In this document: positions 12,647 through 16,332 of the stretch, piece after piece
How the letters are laid out: each line of letters begins with the position of its first letter
How positions within the stretch are numbered: the stretch's first letter is position 1
From: CBFGRU01 sp965651255
GTDB taxonomy: Bacteria > Planctomycetota > Phycisphaerae > Phycisphaerales > SM1A02
Assembly (NCBI GenBank): GCA_965651255.1
Contig: CBFGRU010000041.1
Span: forward strand, 1-16,332
Length of the DNA: 16,332 bases
Direction: 5' to 3'
The notes under the pieces: model-generated
Seen by the model: only the letters and a program-made list of their open reading frames with translations
Told to the model about the DNA's origin: nothing
Database searches by the model: none
Translations under genes and position numbers: made by a program

Positions 12647-14101
12647 ATGGTCAGACTGATCAGCGACCTCGGACTCCGCATCTCAGGCCTGTTCCGACGC
12701 ACCGCGCCGGACCCGTTTGTGCTGGCCATTCTGCTGACGCTGCTCACTGCGATTCTCGCGGTCGTGTTCGGCGACTTTCGCAGTGGTGCGACCGGTGAGG
12801 CGCCCGCGGGCATCGACGATCGCGTCACCATGCTGCTCGACTCCTGGCGGAGTGACTCGAGCGGACTCTGGCGCTTCTTGGCCTTCGGAATGCAGATGTG
12901 CCTCATTCTGGTCACCGGACATGCCCTGGCGTGCACCAGGCCCGTTCGCGCGCTGATCACTCGACTCGCCATGGTTCCGCGCAGCACCTCCGGCGCTGCA
13001 CTTCTCATCGGTCTGGTCGCGTGTATGGCTGGCCTCATCAACTGGGGGCTGGGGCTCATTGTCGGCGCACTCTTCGCCCGTGAGGTCGGCCTGTCACTCG
13101 CGCGGCGGGGCATTCGCGCCCACTACCCGCTGCTGGTCGCTGCCGGGTATTCCACCATGATGATCTGGCACGGCGGGCTCTCTGGTTCCGCGCCCCTGTC
13201 CATGACCACCGTGGATGGCGCGAGCAAAGTCATCTCGATGCAGCGCATCCGGGAGATCATCGGAGCCGACCCGAACGCGGCCCTCGATCCGGCGCAGACG
13301 GTCATCGGGCTGGAACAGACCATTGGTTCACCGCTGAACGCGCTGATCACAGGTGGCCTGATTCTCTTTGTCCCGCTGCTCCTGATGGTGCTCGCACCGA
13401 CCCGCGCGGAGGATTCGCAGCCCATCACCGAGTTTGCACCCGTCGAAGAAGCGGACGACACCCACGAGCCGGCCGAGACACTGCCGGATCATCTGGATCG
13501 TTCGCTCATCATCGCGCTGCTGCTCGCTGTTCCGCTCGTGCTGGCGGTCGGGCGGTACGTAGCGGTGTCGGGGCTTGGCAACATCAGTCTGAACATTGTC
13601 AATGGTGGCATGTTTGCCCTCGGCCTGGTGCTTCATGGTTCTCCGCGGGCGTACATGAACGCCATCACCGAAGGCGCGCGTGGGTGCGGCGGCATTCTCA
13701 TTCAGTTTCCGTTGTACGGCGGCATCATGGGCATGATGGAAGCCAGCGGGCTCATCACGCAACTTGCCACGTGGTTCATCGAAATTGGCAACGAAACGAC
13801 CATGCCGATGCTGAGCATGATCGCCGCCGGAATCGTCAACCTGTTCGTGCCCTCGGGCGGTGGTCAGTGGGCCATTCAGGGGCCGATCGCGCTTGAAGCA
13901 GGCATCGCGGCGGGCGTCAGCCCCGGACGCATGGTGATGGCCGTGGCGTACGGTGATCAATTGACCAACATGCTTCAGCCATTCTGGGCGCTTCCGCTCC
14001 TGGCCATCACCGGCGTCAAAGCGCGTGACATCGTCGGCTACACCGCCATCATCATGCTCTTCGGACTTCTCTGGGTCTCATTTGGCCTGCTGGTCTTCTG
14101 A
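12647..14101 (+). CDS. atoE: Short-chain fatty acid transporter, AtoE family
   Basis: This 484-aa polytopic inner-membrane protein matches the AtoE short-chain fatty acid transporters, which import acids such as butyrate or acetoacetate. Recognisable landmarks are an N-terminal RRTAPDPFVLAILLTLLTAI (17-36), INWGLGLIVGALFAREVG (131-148), MIWHGGLSGSAPLS (172-185), and, near the C-terminus, FVPSGGGQWAIQGP and DQLTNMLQPFWALP. About 11-13 hydrophobic segments can be counted, with a hydrophilic, acidic loop in the middle (EEADDTHEPAETLPDH). The ATG at 12647 has no clear ribosome binding site. It is first in a compact row with the crotonase-fold gene (9-nt gap) and two zinc-ribbon genes, so substrate uptake followed by CoA-ester chemistry is a reasonable inference. 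Substrate specificity cannot be read from sequence. Confidence 0.9.
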   Translation: MVRLISDLGLRISGLFRRTAPDPFVLAILLTLLTAILAVVFGDFRSGATGEAPAGIDDRVTMLLDSWRSDSSGLWRFLAFGMQMCLILVTGHALACTRPVRALITRLAMVPRSTSGAALLIGLVACMAGLINWGLGLIVGALFAREVGLSLARRGIRAHYPLLVAAGYSTMMIWHGGLSGSAPLSMTTVDGASKVISMQRIREIIGADPNAALDPAQTVIGLEQTIGSPLNALITGGLILFVPLLLMVLAPTRAEDSQPITEFAPVEEADDTHEPAETLPDHLDRSLIIALLLAVPLVLAVGRYVAVSGLGNISLNIVNGGMFALGLVLHGSPRAYMNAITEGARGCGGILIQFPLYGGIMGMMEASGLITQLATWFIEIGNETTMPMLSMIAAGIVNLFVPSGGGQWAIQGPIALEAGIAAGVSPGRMVMAVAYGDQLTNMLQPFWALPLLAITGVKARDIVGYTAIIMLFGLLWVSFGLLVF

Positions 14102-14110
14102 TTCACTACC

Positions 14111-14905
14111 ATGAGTTCTATGTCGAGCTGTACGGTAGAGAAGTTCGATGGCATCGCGGTGATCACACTCAATGATCCGCGCAAGCGAAACGCGCTCTCG
14201 CTGGGTATGTTCGAATCCATTGCTTCTGCGATCGCGAGCATGGCGAGTGATGGCGCTGTGCGCGTCGCAGTTCTGCACGGAGCAGGTCCAGTCTTCTGTT
14301 CGGGATTCGACCTCGCCGCGGCGAACGAGGACCCGACCCTGATGGAGACGCTCATTCTCCGATTGTCCGCCGTGAACGCCGCCATCCGACATCTTCCGAT
14401 CCCGGTAATCGGCAGCGTGCGCGGCGCGGCCATCGCCGGCGGGTGCGCAATGCTGAGCGCCTGTGATTTTGTCATGGCCGAACCGAGTACAACGTTCGGG
14501 TATCCGGTGCATGCCATTGGCGTTTCACCGGCGGTCACGCTCCCGACTCTCGCGGCGGCGGTCGGTTGCGGGCCGGCGCGCGCGCTCGTGCTGAGCGGTG
14601 AATTGATCGACGGTTGTACCGCACATGCGCGAGGCCTGATCACCCACCTTACGAGTGATCGTCGCGGGCCGAACGATGCCAGCGATGATGAACTTCATCT
14701 TCAGACGATGCAACTCGCACGAGATCTGGCCGCGAAGCCACCAAACGCCATGCGAGTGACCAAGATGTGGTTGAATGAACTCGACGGTACATCTGATCCG
14801 AACCGATTCGCGCAGTTCGCGGCTGCCAGCGCCGCAATCGCCGGGAGCGAAGAGGCGCGCTCGATGCTGCACCATGTCTGGTCTCAGCGACAAGCGAGGA
14901 AGTAG
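14111..14905 (+). CDS. Crotonase-fold (enoyl-CoA hydratase/isomerase family) protein lacking both hydratase glutamates
   Basis: The 264-aa protein has the crotonase fold, whose members act on acyl-CoA thioesters. CoA-binding and oxyanion-hole elements are visible: NDPRKRNALS (21-30), FCSGFDL (62-68) and GAAIAGGC (105-112). The two catalytic glutamates of classical enoyl-CoA hydratase (Glu144 after GGGC, Glu164 in QPE of the rat enzyme) align with Ala113 and Val133. The spacing of 20 residues is kept, so the alignment is sound. Ordinary water addition is therefore unlikely. Other crotonase chemistries, or a non-catalytic role, are possible. A conserved-looking helix ALVLSGELID (158-167) and a C-terminal MLHHVW are present. 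Start at 14111; an ATG at 14120 is an alternative. It follows the transporter by 9 nt and precedes a zinc-ribbon gene by 6 nt, so an operon is likely. Fold is firm; function open. Confidence 0.9.
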   Translation: MSSMSSCTVEKFDGIAVITLNDPRKRNALSLGMFESIASAIASMASDGAVRVAVLHGAGPVFCSGFDLAAANEDPTLMETLILRLSAVNAAIRHLPIPVIGSVRGAAIAGGCAMLSACDFVMAEPSTTFGYPVHAIGVSPAVTLPTLAAAVGCGPARALVLSGELIDGCTAHARGLITHLTSDRRGPNDASDDELHLQTMQLARDLAAKPPNAMRVTKMWLNELDGTSDPNRFAQFAAASAAIAGSEEARSMLHHVWSQRQARK

Positions 14906-14911
14906 GTCCTC

Positions 14912-15205
14912 ATGTCCGGCGGAGCCGTCCAGATGTTGCTCGTGGTGGTCGTCGGCACGTTCTGCGTGCTGATGGTTCCTGCGGCGATCGTCTTCATTCG
15001 CGCCCTGCGTCAGGCACGCCGGCAGGAGCACCGACTCGACCTGCGTTGTCAGCATTGCGGCTACAGCCGGAAGGGGCATCTCCTTTCGACCACGTGCCCC
15101 GAGTGCGGGGGCACGCTTGAAGACTACGGCCGCCGCTACGGCCTGCGACCTGAAGACAAACCCCCTGTCATCCAGAACCCGGACCGTGATCAGCGGGTAT
15201 CCTGA
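14912..15205 (+). CDS. Small membrane protein with a zinc ribbon, 97 aa
   Basis: A single membrane helix spans residues 8-29 (LLVVVVGTFCVLMVPAAIVF follows MSGGAVQM). It is followed by a basic, cytoplasm-facing linker RALRQARRQEHR and a zinc ribbon: CQHCGYSRKG...CPECG with Cys46, Cys49, Cys62 and Cys65. The CxxCGY-xR-G...CPECG pattern is frequent in planctomycetes and is presumed to bind Zn. The last 25 residues are hydrophilic. The function is unknown. It begins 6 nt after the crotonase-fold gene, and its TGA overlaps the ATG of the next gene by one base (TGATG), so the two are probably translated together. The next protein also carries a zinc ribbon and membrane segments. Confidence 0.85.
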   Translation: MSGGAVQMLLVVVVGTFCVLMVPAAIVFIRALRQARRQEHRLDLRCQHCGYSRKGHLLSTTCPECGGTLEDYGRRYGLRPEDKPPVIQNPDRDQRVS

Positions 15206-15957
15206 TGATCATGTTTCGCTGGTGGCGACGAAAACTCAGGGTCATCGGCTACTACTCCGCATCGCGCGAAGAGACGATCTGGACGCGCCTGGGCGATGTG
15301 GCGCTGATCCTCTCACTGCTCCTTGCGTTTCCCGGCGCATGGATGATGGATACGCAGATTCGGCGCACGACTCCATCGCTGACGCTCGTGGGGCTGGTGC
15401 GATACGACGCGGGCAGGCAGTTGGTGGCGACCGTCCTCAACGAGGAAGAATCGCTCGTCATCCCGGCGGAAAGCGGTGAGTATTGGGGTTCGTTCCGTCT
15501 GGTCAGTCACGAAGAGGAACGCGGCTGGCCGCTCATGACGTCCACGGTGATTCTTGAACCCGAATTCAAGCTCACTCGCGCCGGTCGGCAGGAAACCGCT
15601 GCACCGATTACTGCGGAAGAGCGCGAGCGATTGAAGGAAGTCGTCCAGACCGCGATCGCAAGGCGAAACGAGCCCGCCTTCACCGAGCTTTCGGAGCATT
15701 GGCAATCCGACCGCGTGGCCGTTGAGAATCACCTCTTCGCCTGGGTTGGCGGCACGGCGCTCTGGTGGATTACTCTGTTCGTGGTATTCAGCGTGCTGCT
15801 GATGATCTCGCGCTTCGCAGCGATCTTCCTGACCAACAATCGCCGCGCGCGGGAGCGAATGCTCCTCGCTGAAGGCAAGTGCGCACACTGCGGCTACGAC
15901 CTGCGGGGACTTGAATTCAGCGACCGCTGCCCCGAGTGCGGACAACTGCTCTGGTAG
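15205..15957 (+). CDS. Membrane protein with C-terminal zinc ribbon, 250 aa
   Basis: The protein begins basic (FRWWRRKLR) and has a first membrane segment near 30-48. A mostly hydrophilic domain follows at ~50-178, then a second hydrophobic region at 178-209 (WVGGTALWWITLFVVFSVLL...). By the positive-inside rule the middle domain should lie outside the cytoplasm and both ends inside. The end is a zinc ribbon, CAHCGYDLRGLEFSDRCPECG, with Cys226, Cys229, Cys242 and Cys245 only five residues from the C-terminus. The ribbon resembles that of the 97-aa neighbour, so the two may be paralogous in this module. The start ATG overlaps the previous stop (TGATG); an ATG at 15211 is an alternative. The 3' end is 13 nt from a convergent gene. 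No enzyme domain is seen; function unknown. Confidence 0.88.
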   Translation: MIMFRWWRRKLRVIGYYSASREETIWTRLGDVALILSLLLAFPGAWMMDTQIRRTTPSLTLVGLVRYDAGRQLVATVLNEEESLVIPAESGEYWGSFRLVSHEEERGWPLMTSTVILEPEFKLTRAGRQETAAPITAEERERLKEVVQTAIARRNEPAFTELSEHWQSDRVAVENHLFAWVGGTALWWITLFVVFSVLLMISRFAAIFLTNNRRARERMLLAEGKCAHCGYDLRGLEFSDRCPECGQLLW

Positions 15958-15970
15958 TCGTTGACCATCG

Positions 15971-16332
15971 CTAGAACTTCAGCACGAGTGCGCCGAACAC
16001 ACGCACATCGTTGCGCGGCTGGGCGGCGACCCGATCCGACTCGTACTCGTTCTCCAGGCCGAACTTCAGATTCAACCCGTTGGCCGAATCCAGGTCGATG
16101 ACCCACTCCGCTTTTGAGACAATGCGAAACATGTCTGAATCGCGCAGCTCGTGGTAGTACGTGTTCGACGCAGCCAGCCGGTGTGCACCATTCAATCGCC
16201 AGTTCAGCTCCGCCCCAAGGAGGCCTTCCGGCTGAATGCGATCATCCGCGACCTGGTTTCCCAGTTCCTGCTTTGCATTCAGGCCGAACCGCAGTTTCAA
16301 CTCAGCCCGCTCATTGGCGAGCGCGGTCACGC
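15971..16332 (-). CDS. DUF481-like outer-membrane beta-barrel protein, 3' part only
   Basis: Only the C-terminal ~119 residues are in the window; the 5' end lies beyond base 16332. The sequence alternates short amphipathic strands with polar turns: ELKLRFGLNAKQEL, EGLLGAELNWRLN, HRLAASNTYYHEL, MFRIVSKAEWVIDL, LNLKFGLENEYESD, VRVFGALVLKF. The LKFGLENEYESDR then final strand layout resembles DUF481 proteins (YdiY-like). A terminal Phe after a strand is the usual signature for outer-membrane assembly by BAM. The protein is therefore probably an outer-membrane barrel. The first in-frame GTG (16330) is within the barrel and not a real start. It is convergent with the zinc-ribbon gene, 13 nt away. 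Family call is moderately sure. Confidence 0.7.
   Translation of the reverse strand, partial: VTALANERAELKLRFGLNAKQELGNQVADDRIQPEGLLGAELNWRLNGAHRLAASNTYYHELRDSDMFRIVSKAEWVIDLDSANGLNLKFGLENEYESDRVAAQPRNDVRVFGALVLKF

Overview
The window is GC-rich, gene-dense bacterial chromosome, most likely from a planctomycete of the Phycisphaerae type. This is inferred from three traits. Two neighbouring proteins end or nearly end in zinc ribbons of the CxxCGY(D/S)-R-G...CPECG form that is common in Planctomycetota. One exported protein ends in a PTPG / hydrophobic / poly-Arg tail, a PEP-CTERM-like sorting signal of the type frequent in Phycisphaerales. A partial outer-membrane beta-barrel at the right edge, ending in Phe, points to a diderm envelope. 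I see no insertion sequence, integrase, CRISPR array, tRNA or rRNA, so this looks like ordinary chromosome rather than a mobile island.

Layout. 1-145 is a degenerate 21-bp tandem repeat downstream of everything on the left. 266-4429 is a minus-strand cluster: ppc (PEP carboxylase), then a small tail-anchored protein with two ribosomal L7/L12-CTD-like modules, then an exported dienelactone-hydrolase-family protein that starts at a GTG with a perfect Shine-Dalgarno. A ~96-bp divergent region separates ppc from a plus-strand set (4526-8639): a GT4-type glycosyltransferase, an exported 726-aa protein of unknown function whose start lies 71 nt inside the glycosyltransferase gene, and a PIG-L/BshB1-like deacetylase. 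8707-11180 is minus strand: the PEP-CTERM-like exported protein, with a perfect hairpin in its leader, and a DEAD-box RNA helicase. After a 439-bp gene-free divergent region, the plus strand resumes at 11620 with an unrecognised 268-aa protein. It is followed by a tight run: AtoE-type short-chain fatty acid transporter, crotonase-fold protein, 97-aa membrane zinc ribbon and 250-aa membrane zinc ribbon (gaps 9 nt, 6 nt, 1-nt overlap). The last gene, partial and on minus, encodes a DUF481-like outer-membrane protein.

How the genes may work together. ppc supplies oxaloacetate; its two downstream neighbours have no obvious metabolic link to it. The glycosyltransferase, exported protein and deacetylase could form an envelope or small-thiol glycoside pathway, but only the overlap of the first two is firm. 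AtoE next to a crotonase-fold protein suggests uptake and CoA-linked processing of short acyl compounds, although the crotonase lacks both glutamates of classical hydratases.

I found no clear new multi-gene system. The most unusual items are the tail-anchored double L7/L12-CTD protein, the crotonase without catalytic Glu, the helicase whose motif VI ends in His instead of Arg, the PEP carboxylase with Thr at the C-terminal aspartate-binding Asn position, and the coupled pair of membrane zinc-ribbon proteins.
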